Source: Paroedura picta (Eukaryota > Chordata > Lepidosauria > Squamata > Gekkonidae). From it: 64,000 nucleotides of DNA. The translations under genes were made by a program, and so were the position numbers. The notes under the pieces were generated by a model. The model ran no database searches, was not told the origin of the DNA, and saw only the letters and a list, made by a program, of their open reading frames with translations. The stretch covers positions 45,675,001 through 45,739,000 of the forward strand of contig NC_135376.1 of assembly GCF_049243985.1 (NCBI RefSeq), written 5' to 3'. Positions 1-13,000 of the stretch are shown piece after piece. Within the stretch, counting starts at the first letter, position 1. Every line of letters starts with the position of its first letter.

Positions 1-2079
1 AAAATTGCTGCTAGCAGCATAGAATTAATGTATTTTAAGTTATAGATGTGGGTACATAATCAAAAAAGTCCAAAAATATGCACGGAAGCTTTGACAAGCC
101 ATAAATCCCCCATGTATATGCATAATTCAAATTTCTAGCCTCTGCTCACACATACTAAACCATAGCTTGAGTCTCAGGGTCACATGCTCACATGCTTTAA
201 TTGCTTGTTTCCACTTTTCTTCTCAACTAGTATGGTTCAGCATGTTCTAAATAGGAGCAAAGATGAACATGAGGGACATTCACAGAACCAAAAGTAGTCA
301 CTGAATGTAAACCAGCCCCTAGTCAAGAAACCCCATTATTATATCTACACAGCCTGATCCTTATCAAGTCCTCCAGAGTAAAAGCATACTTACAAAGGCA
401 GACCTGGAGTTCTACATCAAGCTAATAGTTGCTCTACACTCAGAAACCTTCAACATCCAAAACTTACTGTTCTGCTGAGATGCATACCAGGAGCTTATCA
501 CAGGCCCAGCCTCAAAAGGCTGAGAGTCCTCTAATAAATAAAGCTTTCATAACCACATGTGCTTCAAATGCATGACCACATACCATAATCAAACGGCACG
601 GGAACCCGTTGGGACAAGCCTTGCCCTCCCCAACTGCTGATAAGCACGCTCGTTTCCACTTTCACAAGAACATTTTCTACAAAGCAATCTATTTACATTC
701 AACTGCTATGCCAGGACACAACAACTGCTCTGAGTCAAGGCAAATAGATACTACAGTAAACGGCTAAGGGCCAGCAAATCACGCAGGTATGTGCTGAAGC
801 ATCTCTAGGATATTACTGAAAACTCATGTTGAGTTTATACAATCCTGGCTTACTGTAAGTCAGTCCTTTTGTACAAGGCTCTGAATACTATCTCCAAGCG
901 AAAACATGAATGGCCAACAGATGCCAGGTAGCAGCTAACATGCTGGCCACAGTTAGATTAGGCAGAGGAGAGTGCAACATCCCCATGGGGGAGACAGCAC
1001 AGCATAACAAAGCTGTATACTTCCATATTGATCCACCATTTTATTTTTGAGGAAGAACATGGTAAGAGACACCTAACCCCAGTTACTTAGATTACAAAAT
1101 CCAATCTAGTACATGACAGAAATTCAACACTAAGACAACAAGGCCCTAATATCTAAACACACATTGCCACAAACAGATTGTGCCTTCCCCCTCCAGTTGC
1201 TCTGGCACCCAGCTTTCTTCCTCCTCCTCCCTTCCCCCCACCATAGTTGGCACCTGCAGAGATGGTAAGCCAGCAGCCACTGAATAAAAAGAATCCCTAT
1301 CACAACATAGGAAAAGTAGTCAAGGAAACCCAATTACCTGCCTAAACAGTTCTCTTCCTGAGCTCAGATTTCAAGGATTGTTGACACAAGCTAAGGACAA
1401 GGAAATGGTTAGCAACCAGGTGCAGCCTTTTAAAGGACTGGGGGGAGTGAAAATCCAGCTGGAGAAGTCTCAAGGGCTCTGGCTTCTTTGCTTCTCAATT
1501 CAGAAGCTTGCATCCTTGAGGCAGAAATTCAGGCAAAACTTTCCAAGAAAGTTTTCTAGCGTAGTAACTTCTCCCACATTTCAAGGAAATACGTTTTTTA
1601 AGCAAGGAGCAACAGCCATATGCAGGAGGAGTTAGATTTGCTGTTTCCCCATTAAAGTTTCCTTAATCTTCTCTTTGTTCAGACAAAATCCTTATAAATG
1701 GGACAAATTTCCTATGAGAAACAAATTATTCCTATCTTTAATTTTTGGCCTGGACAGCCAGGAACATAAAGGTCAAAAGTCTAATGATTTGAGTAAGTTG
1801 CCCCAACAAAAGACATCCCACTTGCTCCGTTTTTCATTGTGTCATTTTCCCAGGAGACAAACTTAGAAAGAAAACACTGCATTCATTACCACATATCTGA
1901 AAGCACAGCCTCACCCCTGGAGAAAAAAAAACTTTTATCCCTGAAGTGATCTCACCAACAAGCAGTATTTTGGGAAGGCAGCTGCATCACAGTGTTCTTT
2001 ATGATGCAAAAGGTGAAAATGTCTCTTTTATATTACTTCCTTGGCAGCTGCTGTTGGCAGTTCCAAAGCTCTGTCCCAG

Positions 2080-2288
2080 CTAGGGTTGCCAGCCTCCAGG
2101 TGGTACCTGGAGATTTCCAGGTATTACAATTGATCTCCAGACAAGGTCAGTTCTCTGGGAGAAAATGGCTGCTTGGAGGGTGGACTCTATGGCATTATTC
2201 CTTGTTGAGGTCCCTCCTCTCTAAAAACCTCACCCTTCCCAGGCTCCTTCCCCAAAATCTCCCAAAAACTGGGAGCTGACCACCCTAG
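2080..2288. mobile_element. Non-autonomous DNA transposon (MITE) with CTAGGGT-type ends
   Basis: The left end CTAGGGTTGCC and the right end ACCACCCTAG are imperfect inverted repeats. Between them is the body of a common squamate interspersed repeat, with a CTGGAGAT block, a GGAGAAAATGGCTGCTT block and a run of pyrimidine-rich segments. A second copy lies at about 12,521. No clean target duplication is visible, so the superfamily is uncertain; it is probably a hAT-like MITE. Confidence 0.6.
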
Positions 2289-2737
2289 CCCCAACATCCT
2301 CTGTAACCTCAGAGATCCAGCAGTGCAGTCATGGAAGAGGACATCCATAGATCGCACACACATAGGTAGACTGAGGATATTGGCAGAAGGTGCAATTAAA
2401 CATCTTGTGTGCCAGTGCTTAAATAAAAGGTGCCAGGTTTGAACCTTGCTTATAAGGGATGCCTTTAGTTCTGGAACCCTTCCCTCTAGTCGTAGGAGTG
2501 TGGGCATCATTGATGTCTAATAGTGAATTACATTCATGGCCAGGAGTGATGTCAAAGACTGTATAACTATGAGGGCTCAGGGGCCTATAGGAGTCAAGAC
2601 CAACTTCCAGCTTGCCACTACAACCAATAACAGCAGACACATTGCTGTCCTCGGCACTCTGGTAGAAGAGGAGCCGTGTGTCCATCTTCACTAGAAGGCA
2701 CCTGCCCACATGCCAATTGCAATGGGTCTTCTCTTCT

Positions 2738-2936
2738 GGAAGCTACCTTATACCAAGACCAACAATTGGTCTATCATGATCAGTATTATATTCTCATACT
2801 GGCAGTGATCTCCAGGGTCCCAGGCCAAAGTCTTTCACATACTCTACCAATCAGTTTAAAAGGTATCAGGACCTGCCAGGGATAGAACATAGGACTTTCT
2901 GCATGCAAAAGAAATGCTTTGCCATTGAACATACAG
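2738..2936 (-). mobile_element. tRNA-derived SINE, antisense copy
   Basis: Read on the minus strand, a tRNA-like head with a B-box-like GTTC/ATCC region is followed by a body that ends in a GGTATAAGGTAGCTTCC-type tail. The same family occurs in sense at 22,650 and antisense at 37,190, which supports the call. It is degraded, with many substitutions relative to those copies. Confidence 0.7.
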
Positions 2937-4749
2937 GTCAAAAGTCCAGCTGGTTATTACTAAGTCAGTGTGGTGCTCTCCTTACATTCCACCATTTCTC
3001 CATGAAGTAGTGGCAGCTGTTTGACACAATTGCTGCTGCTTCTCCAAGAAGAGAGGAGGCTAATCAGTAGAGCATCTGTAACTGTCATGCAGCTGTCTCC
3101 TGAAAGCCTATGAGGATGGGTACCCATTGGGCAGGGGGCTACCCAGTGGTAACTTGTCAGGCCATCCTAATCTTGAACTGGCCCTGCTTATTATGACCAT
3201 GGAACCTGCCAGCAATGCTGCATGTGTCAGAGAATGAATGGAGGAAGAAAGCGAGATGGAAACGGAGTGAGAAAGATGGATAACGTAGAAGGAAGGTGGT
3301 CTGCAAATGCCTACTGAGGCGGGGTGGGGGAGGGATGATGAAATATATGTAGGAGAGCAGAAACTTATCAGCAAAGAATCCAGCAATATCAGAGACAACA
3401 TTATCATGTACTCTCTATTTTTCCAAGCAGTGAAATGTTTCAGGGGCAGGGTTTAAATATTCAGTACTCTTATTCTTAGGGAGATAATACCATTTCTGTA
3501 ATTGTTACAAAGATAATCAGGGCACAGTGAATACACTCTTGTGAGCAGACAGCACAGAAGCTACTTCTGCATCCAAAGATGTGTTCCAGCCAACTCCTCT
3601 CTCAAGTCACATCTGCAAACAGCTATTTTGGCTGTTCAGTTGGAAGGTTGTCATCTTTGTCCGAGCTCTAATGGTCTGCTATGCAACACAGATGGGAAGG
3701 ACTCCATAGCTAACTCCTAACCCAAGCTGATGATTCAGCAAGCATACAGCTCGAAGCATTAACCAATCATTTCCCTACCCGAGGAATTATACACTAGCAG
3801 CCAGAACAATTCATCAAAGAATCCACAGCCAAGTAGGAGGAGGTCCATTATCCCATCTTTCATAGCCAGAAGTATTGTGTGTACTTTTACTAAAGAAGGT
3901 AGCTGGCTATGTTACCTTCTCCAAATAATTCCTCAACCGGTAACCAGCAGGATCTATTAAACTTGCAAATCCATTATCACTTTCTTCTGTTGTCACTGCC
4001 TAAGGCATGATAGTTGGTGATATCAATGTCCCAACTTCCACCTATATGGATAAAAAGAGGACAAAATAACAATATTTCCTCCTAGCACGCTGGCCATAAC
4101 CAAGGTGCTGCACAAGAAGATTGATATAGCACAATAGACAGTACTACTTCAGCCTGCAGGTGGTGGTAACTGCTGAAAATTGCCTGCATTAAGTTATTTG
4201 TATTATCATTTTATTTGCACCAAGGAGCAAGGTTCTGGCCCAGTCTGTTCACATATTCAATACTAAAAAAGTGTTCACAAGCATCCTACTAGAAGAAAAT
4301 CAGCATAGCAGTTTTTTCTCACCTGCAGTATGAAGTGAAGCTGTTCAGTCCCCTATATGTGAGGACTACACAGATGCTGAAGCAGGAAACGAAATTAGGA
4401 AATTCTTTCCTATACAACACTTCTTTTCACCTTATACTCAAGGCCTTACTCACACCAGTGAGTTAAACATAATGCTATCAGTGTTTGTTACAAATTTAAC
4501 AGAATTTTGTCTCGGAAGATGGATTATAATTAAGGATGGGCACAAATTGGGAAAATGTGGTTCAGTTCATGGCACATCCATAAATCACAAACCTTTGGCT
4601 GCCAAATGGACCAATGCAGTTTGTGAGGTTCATAACTCAGTAGAACAGTTCCCCAGTGTGCTAGAGATTCACAGGGAATCCAGCTGACTCTCCTTTATTT
4701 GTCTTCCAAGTTCTGAGAGGATTGGATTTATGGGGTTTGAATTACAGGC

Positions 4750-4946
4750 CCCCCCCCCACACACACACATCGGAAGCATCAGAACAATAAGCCTACTTTT
4801 TCAGCACATTTATTAATGCTGAAAAAGCCCCTAGGCTTATACTCAAGTGAGGGTCCCCACTTACTTATTGTTGATACCATATTTTTGTGGTAAAATTAGA
4901 TGCCTCGGCTAAAATTCAGGTTGGCTTATGCTCGAGTATATACGGG
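4750..4946. mobile_element. Squamate interspersed repeat, probably a MITE
   Basis: It has a repeated core of the type GGCTTATACTCAAG / GGCTTATGCTCGAG ending in TATATACGGG, a recurrent pattern in reptile repeats. A perfect 10-bp hairpin (TTTTTCAGCA at 4797-4806 and its complement at 4817-4826) lies inside. A run of C followed by (AC)n precedes it. The family name is not established from sequence alone. Confidence 0.5.
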
Positions 4947-5227
4947 TATATTTGTTACAGCAGCTATCCCTGTTTTCCCCTTGTAGCTACAATTCCAGAA
5001 CAGAAGAAACACTACAACAGAAACCCATATTTTGCCCCTCGAAAGAACAAACCTACAGCTCAAATCCCATTAAAAGCTCTATCCAAAAACAAGAAAAGCC
5101 TTACAATACAGCTGAAAAGCTTCCACAAACCATGTAACAATATGAAAAAGACTGGTTATGTTATAACTTCTGGGAAGATGCAGAAGTTTAACAAGAGTAA
5201 CATCTACTTTTATATATGTGACGATTC

Positions 5228-5420
5228 CTAGACCATAAAGGGCTTTAAAGACAGTAACTAACACACTTAATTTATGTATAGGTGCCATAATTTTATACTC
5301 CAGCTGAAGTTCTATACCTTTAACAGTTACATGATTGAGCAATCCACTTCTCAGATGCATAACAGTGAAAGCTATACTCATGAATTTTGTGGTGGTAAAT
5401 ATCCTCAGAACTAGCGCTAC
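5228..5420 (-). mobile_element. L2-type LINE fragment, antisense
   Basis: The block starting CCATAAAGGGCTTTAAAGAC, followed by text about 100 bp on that matches the 3' part of L2-like squamate LINEs, points to a decayed LINE end. A similar block appears near 38,290. No open reading frame survives. Confidence 0.45.
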
Positions 5421-6011
5421 CACAATTCAGAAGCTACATTGCAAAACTAATTCAGCATAATTCTTGCTATATAAGAAAAAGCTAGCCTCATTTAGCAACA
5501 CCTTGTATGTCTGCAAAGTCAGAGATAATAGTGCAGTATACACTTATTAACACCTAAAGTTACTGGCTATTTACATATCAAGCTTAACAAATAGATCACT
5601 ACTACAACATAACCAACCCATTTTTTTAAAAAATTACCTTAGCTAAATCAATTTTTCTCTAAAATCAAAAACTCAGTTTCACAACCATAATTTACAATCT
5701 CCTCCTCCTGATGATTGTAAATTTATACGTTTGGCCACTAAGTGATTTCAATTAACTAATTGCATTGATCACTGTGTTAAACACCTGATATATTTTAGCC
5801 ATCCCTGGTTATGGAAAAAAGGCAACAATGAATAGATTGGTAGAATACAAAGACAAAGAATTTTAAGATCTCAACAGCTGTGATTCCTATAAGACTGTTT
5901 TATTTTTAAAGTCCCCATAGTATTTTCAGACTTTGTATGTAATGTGAACACACTTGATATATTAGCACAGATGCCAGTAAACAAAGCTGTTTATTTTGGT
6001 AAGAGCTGTTT

Positions 6012-6238
6012 TTTTATATACCCTGCATTTCACTACTTGAAGGAGTCTCAAAGTGGCTTACAATCACCTCCCCTTCCTCTCTCTACAATAGATGCCCTGT
6101 GAGGCAGGTGATGCTGAGAGAGCTCTAAGAGAACTGTGTCTAGCCTAAACTCATGCAACTGACTGCATTTGGAGGAGTAGGGAATCAAATCAGGCTGCTG
6201 CCTATAACCCCTATACCAAGCTGGTCAAATCATGCTAC
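6012..6238 (-). mobile_element. tRNA/CORE-type SINE, antisense copy
   Basis: It contains the hallmark blocks TCTCAAAGTGGCTTACAATC, then a GCCCTGTGAGGCAGGTGA-like segment, and ends in CTATACCAAGCTGGT, the complement of a tRNA-like head. Better preserved copies of the same family lie at 46,441 and 49,788. It ends about 300 bp upstream of the MFSD13A CpG region. Confidence 0.7.
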
Positions 6239-6539
6239 CAGGAATGTGAGACGTGCATATGAAAGGGAACTGAATAGCCATCTTTGTTCTGGATCTTTCT
6301 GTGACTCACACATGTTGCGAAGTTTTCAAAGTGTTAACAAGCACATTGTCTGACCACTGTTATTTCCTTTATCATCTAATGTAATCATACTAATGTATTG
6401 CTTTGCATCAAATACGCGCGCTACTCCATTGTCCTCCAACTATGCATGACATCCTCCTTGAGGTTTGTTTCTGAAACGCTGGTAAAAAAAATGTTTTTAG
6501 GGAATTTTTTTCAAATTCAAACATTTTAAAGAAACGCGA

Positions 6540-7145
6540 CGCAATGCACGTCAACCAAGCTGGGAGCTTCCTTGAGCTACTCCAACTTCCCCCGTTCCCC
6601 ATACAAAACAGCACTGAATGGGCCAGCGACTGTCATTCGCGCCAGTGCCCACATCCAAGATGGTGTCGAAAGAAGGGGGCGTTCAGGGTCAAAAATGGCC
6701 GCCCGTAGGCGTCGCCTGACGCTCCGTGGGAGGGTGAGGCAGTCGAAGGCTCAGTACGGCTGCGCCTGCGGAATGAAGGGCTGAAGCCGGGGCCGAGTTA
6801 CAGGTAAGAAGCGTCCGCTGCTAACCGGGGCTCTCGCCTAGACCCCTCCGCCCATTATGAAGGGCTTTTATTTGGGGCCGTTTCTCTGCCTCGGAGTTCT
6901 TTCTGGCTTTCAGCCCCGGCTTCCTACAGCTATGCGCCTCTGCTGAGGAGGGCGCCTTCCTGTGGCCTGCGTGAGGAAGGGCTCACCCCCCGCACGGGCA
7001 GCCCCTTTCCCGCCGCGAAAGCCCTCTCCCCCTCTGCTCTCCAGCTGGTTTCCATTGTCAGCGCCGCCGGACGGAGGCCGGCTTCCTTCTCACCTGGGAC
7101 CACTCCCCCTGCTAGCTCGCCTAGGAGAGCTCCGAACCCGCCACA
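6540..7145 (+). promoter_or_regulatory. MFSD13A: CpG-rich promoter region of MFSD13A with probable non-coding first exon
   Basis: G+C and CpG rise sharply here relative to the AT-rich flanks. Two YY1-like ATGG blocks are present (CAAGATGGTGTC near 6657 and AAAATGGCCGCCC near 6693). A consensus splice donor, CAG|GTAAGAA, sits at 6803/6804, so a non-coding exon probably ends at 6803 and joins the acceptor at 9739/9740. The transcription start is not visible. The region could also drive a divergent transcript to the left. The exon is inferred from splice consensus and position only. Confidence 0.6.
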
Positions 7146-7164
7146 AATGTTTGCATGGGTTGAT

Positions 7165-7265
7165 ATAGATTTTTATACCGTCTCGAGGCGGTGTACAACA
7201 AGTAAAACGTGGGTTACAATAAAACATGGCTAATGATATAATTTTAAACTATAACCAAGTTAAAG
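7165..7265 (-). mobile_element. L2-type LINE 3' end, antisense
   Basis: The pattern TTTTTATACCGTCTCGAGGC followed by GGTGTACAACA and an AT-rich run is the complement of the usual 3' end of L2-like squamate LINEs. Similar tails lie at 14,150 and 51,270. It abuts the right edge of the MFSD13A CpG region. Confidence 0.55.
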
Positions 7266-7904
7266 TACCCAATGTTACTAGTCTTTAAGGTGTGCTTGGA
7301 CGTTTGCTGCTCTTTTCTCCTGCTACAAATACGGCTACCCATCTTGATCTAATTTCCCCTATTAAGACGCGTGCCCCCCCCCCCCTTTTTTTTTGGCTGC
7401 TGTGGAGAGCTGATCTCTCTGAACTTTATACATACATATATACATTGCAGGGGTGGTATTTTTAAATTGTAGTCTCAAGGCAATGAATGTATGGAAATAA
7501 AGCAGTTCCTCATAGTTCTCCAAAAGTGACTGAAAAGATTGCTTGTCTCCGTTTTTAACTATGTATATTTAATGTTCTTCTCTTAGCTGTTTACATCCTG
7601 ATGGTTGTGTAACCTGCTTTTGTATGATAAGCAGTTGTGGGGAACTCATTTGTACTTAGTAATTTAGGGATCATTTAGGGCATCCTAAGAGACTGACAGG
7701 AAACATAAACGTACGGTGGCCTTGCTCCAGTCCCCACCCCACCCCCATGTTTCAGGTTACTCTGAAAACATCTGCAATTTCATGAGTAGTGTCTCTTCCA
7801 TCCATGCTGAAGTCATAAAAACAAAACGCAGTAGGGTTTCTATTATGATTTCTCACGGTACAGTGTTATGGAGGCAAAATTAGAATGCTCCGAGACCTCT
7901 AAGG

Positions 7905-8012
7905 CAGGGGTTGTCAACCTGTGGTCCTCCAGATGTTCATGGACTACAATTCCCATTCTCATGGGAATTGTAGTCCATGAACATCTGGAGGACCACAGGT
8001 TGACCACCCCTG
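7905..8012. mobile_element. hAT MITE, near-perfect 52-bp hairpin with 8-bp target duplication
   Basis: The element begins CAGGGGTTG and ends ACCACCCCTG. The two 52-base arms are complementary with a single mismatch and are separated by a TCTC loop, so the 108-bp element is almost entirely one stem. It is flanked by an exact 8-bp duplication, CTCTAAGG (7897-7904 and 8013-8020), diagnostic of hAT transposition. It lies in the intron between the non-coding exon and the start exon of MFSD13A. Each arm carries ACTACAATTCCCA, the core of the ZNF143/THAP11 site. Confidence 0.92.
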
Positions 8013-9739
8013 CTCTAAGGAGTTTGTAATGTAAAATAAACAGTTATTAGCTGGCAATAGAACTCTAAACAGCATCCTGATTTTGCATCAAAATGCTATT
8101 GTCATATTGTTAATTATCACTGGCATTCAGAGTAATGTCACATAGCAAAGAGCCCCACATTTTTTCTACTATATTAATTAAATGCAACAAGTCAGGTCCT
8201 GCTTGTTACCTCAGGTTGGACCCGTCTTTTTCAATTATGTGGAAACGTAGTTTCTCAGACATAAAGTGTAAGCTTAAGAACACTTGGCAGAGAGGAAACC
8301 CTGCTGAATAAATATGAGCTGGATTCTGAGCAGACGTGCTTAGGATTCTTCTCTTATATACACTTTGACTAGTGGCTTACATAGATTTAAAAGGCTATCT
8401 ATAGTATTGCTCAAAGCTATGACTGTGCTTTCTTGCATGAAGAAATCCTTTCAAATCTGTTAAAGTAAATCAGGTGATATTGCTGAAATGTGAGGACAAT
8501 TTTCTATTTGTTTCTGTCTGGGGCTTCTTTCAGCAAATCCTTCATGGCACAATTTGCAATGATGATATTTTTCAATTGTGGTCTCAGGGCAGTGGATGTA
8601 TGAAAAAATGCAGTTGCTCTACAGGTGTGGGGAAAGAGCTTTTTCTTGCATCCTTAACTAATAAATAATGAAGAACCCAGTCCTTGAACTCACATTTTTA
8701 ACTAATTTAGTAACCCCATTCAAGCCCTGGTGATACTGTTAAATATGTTTCTCTAGGAATGGGTAACCATCTGAATATCTCAAAGATGCATTATAGGAAT
8801 TTTGTTTTCGCTATTTTAGTGATGCTACCTGCTAATGCCTTCAAGTTAAAACATTGACCGTGTGGATGTACCACTGGAACAGCTTCAAGCACCTCAGTGT
8901 GTCTCCTCTTCAAGGTATTGTAGGTCAATCATTACGTGCTCATTTCTGTTTTGAAAGGAGCCCACTGTTGGCTGGGTTACCTGGGACAAGCAGAACTTGC
9001 CTCCAAGTGATCAGGTATGTGTTCGGTAGCTTTGTAATTCTGAAAGCTATGTATGGTGCTACTGGTCTTTGCATCACATTCTAGAAGGGAATATATATGG
9101 GTACTATCTTTAGAACACAGAAACTTGCCTCTGAAGACTGCTTGCTATGTGCTCTGTCTTCATGTAATCTCTGTGCAGGAACTTAGATTAATGTACATCT
9201 TCAGTAAACAAAAAAAATATGAAAAGTGAAAAAATGTTTTTAATCTCACAAAAGGTGTTTTACTAAGTATCTTGGTATCTTAAGGGTTCAGCCTATGTGC
9301 TACACTTCATCCCTATATAATAAAGGTGTAGGAGGTCAACTTATTTGGCAGGATTTGCCATTTGAACACTTTTCATTGGGAAAGCATCCTTGTCTTGGGA
9401 TAAAATATGTTGTCTTGGTGGAACTAGATGCCCTGAGAAATGCCCATAGATCAGTACTGGTCATCTATTTCCAGCTGGCAATTAAGCATTAAAAACACAC
9501 AAAGTACATCTCCATGTGAAATAATATCTTGGAGAGCTTTAAGTCTCTTAAGAAGGCTGTTGCCATATGAAGACGGCTTACCACCCTAAGATAGCCTGAG
9601 CCTTTCCAATCCTATTATTGGTCCTCTTTTTGAACCAAAGACCTGTATGCAGTTGTATTTCTTATTGCAGACTAAATGGATCTGTTTCTTCAGGAGAAAA
9701 ATTCACACAAATTACTTGATTTTGTTACTTTTCTGACAG

Positions 9740-10011
9740 GAATGATGATGGTTTGGACCCAACAACGAACTAGTAGGTGCTGGAAGGAGAGACCCCATTG
9801 GAACTGGAGGTGATGAGGGCAGCCAAAAGACTCTGAGTGAACCACCATGGCTTCCCAGATGTTGCCTTATCTCTCCAGCCTGCCCATTTCAGTGGTCTAT
9901 GGGTCCCTGTCACTCTTTATTTCCATTCTGCACAACGTATTTCTCCTCTACTATGTGGACACCTTTGTTTCTGTTTACAAGATCGATAAACTTTCCTTTT
10001 GGATTGGGGAG
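9740..10011 (+). CDS. MFSD13A: MFSD13A first coding exon (CDS from 9847)
   Basis: The acceptor TTCTGACAG precedes 9740 and the donor GAG|GTAGGT follows 10011. The first 107 bases are 5' UTR, and the ATG at 9847 starts residues 1-55, ending FWIGE. This holds the N-terminal segment and the first membrane helix. Confidence 0.92.
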
Positions 10012-13000
10012 GTAGGTTTTGAACTTTGAGAGTTAATATGTTTATCAGAACTATTCAGGGAGATGAAGTCTGTGGCTGTTATTAGGTTAGTAGCCAGCTG
10101 TTGAAGAACTAAAGAAGGGTTTTCTCTGGAATAGATGGGACCTAATTTTGAGCTGATAATAAGCCAGAGGGGTGCAAGAACTAGCTGTGAATGAGTAGTA
10201 CTGCAAGCAAGTAACGTAGGCTTCTGGCATTCATAGACCTTATTCTGGAACAATTCTCATGTTCTACACTGACTCATGAAAACACTTCTTTCAGTACCTG
10301 AAATAAAAATACTACATGGAAATCGTAGAATTTTACTCTTACGTCTGTACCCAGACTTTTGACTTGTACTTTTCCCATTAAAGGGCTGAAACAAGGGCCT
10401 ATCCAATACTGACTTCCTTAACAATTCTGGTCTTCACATACTTCTGTGGTCATCTTGCCACTTTTTCCTCTTATGCCTCCAAATGTGGTGATTCACTCCG
10501 GTGATTTCCCAGAACCCCCATTAGGATCTTATGTGCAGAACAAACATGGTCAGTTCTTCATTTGACTGATTCCTTTATCAGACAAGTCAGAAAGGTACAT
10601 TCTCCTCAGTGGGATTGGCTGGTAATTATGGAGGTGGGTGGAATGAATTTTGTCCCCTGTAGGGTACTGTAGTAAAAGAGGAATACAGTCTTTCTTAAAA
10701 CTAGCATAGGAGGAGTAGTATTCCCATGCTAGGATATGTCTGAGGAAATTTGTTCCACTATTAGCTTGGGAAAGGCAGTGGCTTTTTTCTTCTTGTGTTG
10801 ATGAGATGTATTTTTGCATTTGTTCCTCAAAGCTTTATGGAACTTCTCTCTTAGCAGATATTTCCAATGGGTTTGATTATAATCCTGGCATTTATATCCT
10901 TGGATGCCTGAGAAGCCAAGCACGCTACCTTCATCATCAGCTTGGATAATGGTGGATTTTGCCCTTTTTTGTTATAGAGTTCTATATGATAAAACTGCTC
11001 CTGAGTATGGAGGAATTTAGCAATAAGCATAAAATGGGTATTTGTGATTATGAGCATGCCAGGTGTTGCTTTTGGTAGTCTCCAAGATGGTGTATTATTA
11101 ACATCAAAACATTAATTCCATAATGTTTGAAACATTTGTCTTCAGCTTGTATCTCAGTGGGTATACCATATGTTTGTTCTAGACTGTGTTTCTGATCTGG
11201 AATAGTCTCAACGATCCACTCTTTGGCTGGCTGAGTGACCGAGCTTTCCTCAGCACACAACAGTAAGCAGAGTGTTATTTATGTCCTGTGTCAAGGTATT
11301 GAGAGCTTAATTGCTATGAAAAGTGTAAACTTGCCAATACATTGAACTAACCAAAACGAGCATATTCCTGTGAAAATGAACACTTTTAACCCATTCAGTT
11401 GTACGTGAATCCAGACCAGCACCCTCATTGCCTTTTGTATTATTATTTCTGGTGCTAATCTTGGGGAATTTCTAGTAGATATATGAGTCCTGCTCTTGGA
11501 ACTGGAGGTGTGGTTCTTTTTGGCCCTTTAAAAGAATGCTGAACTTCCACAGTGAGATGGGATTGTGAAGTAGCCAAGTGTAGCTTCTCCTGGAAGACGA
11601 TTAGTGAATGCATATGCAGGTGCAACTGAATAAACTGAGTATTGTTTAAAAAGTGGAAAGAGGGTCTAATAGTAAAAGTGCACAAGCTTTAATGCAAAGG
11701 AAAAAATCAAGAATTAAGTCACTAAATATTGATGAATAATTTATAGGCAGAGAAGACGGGGCAAATGCAGATTGATAAGGGAAGAAACACTAGGCTGTTA
11801 ACAGCAAGCATAATTCAGATTGTGGAATGAATCCAACCAATTTTAATGGGAGCATGTTCTTTCTTCTGTAGGTCTGGAATAGAGATCTCCACTCCAGAAG
11901 TGGTGTTGAAGAGACTCAAGGCCCTAAACCACAATGGCCCCCTTTTTGCTTTGTCATTCCTGGCCTTCTGGATTGCATGGGCCCACCCAGGATTACAGTT
12001 CCTCATCTGCCTCTGCTTGTACGACAGTTTCCTCACCATGGTGGATCTCAACCAGAATGCCTTGCTTGCTGATCTTGCTGTGTCTGCAAAGGAAAGGACT
12101 GGACTAAACTTCTACTCTTCCCTGTTCAGTGCCATCGGCTCTCTCTCAGTGTTCATGTCCTATGCTGTGTGGAACAAGGAGGACCTCTTCTCTTTCCGGA
12201 TATTTTGTGTGGCATTGGCTCTTGGCTCAGCAGTTGGATTCATTGTGGCCACATGGTTGCTGAGACAGAGGTTTCAGCGTGAAGGGCAAGCAAAATGGGA
12301 TGAAAGAGCAGCTTTAAAAGAGTAAGTGCTTCCTGGGTGTGTAATTTTTTCCTCATTTAAATGTACTGCCCAATGAACTTGGTTTGTTGTAGGCAAAGAC
12401 CACCTGTTTTCTCAACATGGTCCAGCATCTGTACAGAGGTTTGTCAGTCACCATTTAAAACAACCAGTATGGAAGCTTCAGGGTTTGAAGAGAGGGATTT
12501 GGACAGAATGTGTGTGCAGACTAGGGTTGCCAACCTCTGGGTGGTCGCTGGAGATCTGCTATTATCACTTCACTTGGAGAAAATGGTCACTTTGGAAGGT
12601 GAACTCTATGGCCTTATACTACACTCAAGTCCCTTTCCTTCTCAAACCCCACCCTTCTCAGACTGTACCCACCCCAAAAATCTTCCAGTGTTTACCAACC
12701 TGATCATTGGCTAATACTACCTTGGTGTTAATTGACATTTAATATAATCCACCACCTAAAACTTCTATTAACAATGCTGGAGATAAGGGGAACTGTGAGT
12801 TCCAATTATTTATTTATTCAATTTATTAACCACCCCTCTCTGTTACTATGCTCGGGGCGTTGAATCCAATCTAGCACTAGAGACTGGTCTGAAATACTGC
12901 TGGTTTTGATGTTTTCAAACCAATAGCAGCAACCATTTGCTATTTTGTCTAAGTAACCTTGGTACAATCTGAAATTTATTCTGCACTTTGAATGAGCCAA

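Larger units (their letters stand above)
1..6539. other. Upstream flank of MFSD13A without recognisable genes
   Basis: I see no exon here that I recognise on either strand. All open frames are short (at most 114 codons) and lack splice context. The neighbours expected from human synteny (CUEDC2, C10orf95) were looked for by eye and not found; an intron or a fast-evolving non-coding exon could be missed. The stretch is AT-rich and holds scattered repeats, listed separately: a MITE near 2.1 kb, an antisense SINE near 2.8 kb, a MITE near 4.8 kb, an L2-like fragment near 5.3 kb and an antisense SINE near 6.1 kb. Confidence 0.55.

Noticed and set aside
2419-2709. A 96-codon open frame on the minus strand
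   Set aside because: It has no recognisable domain, splice context or promoter; it overlaps the edge of a SINE and is most simply chance.
12322-12714. A 117-codon frame just after MFSD13A exon three
   Set aside because: It lies in the intron and mostly inside a MITE; the flanking donor and acceptor splice it out.
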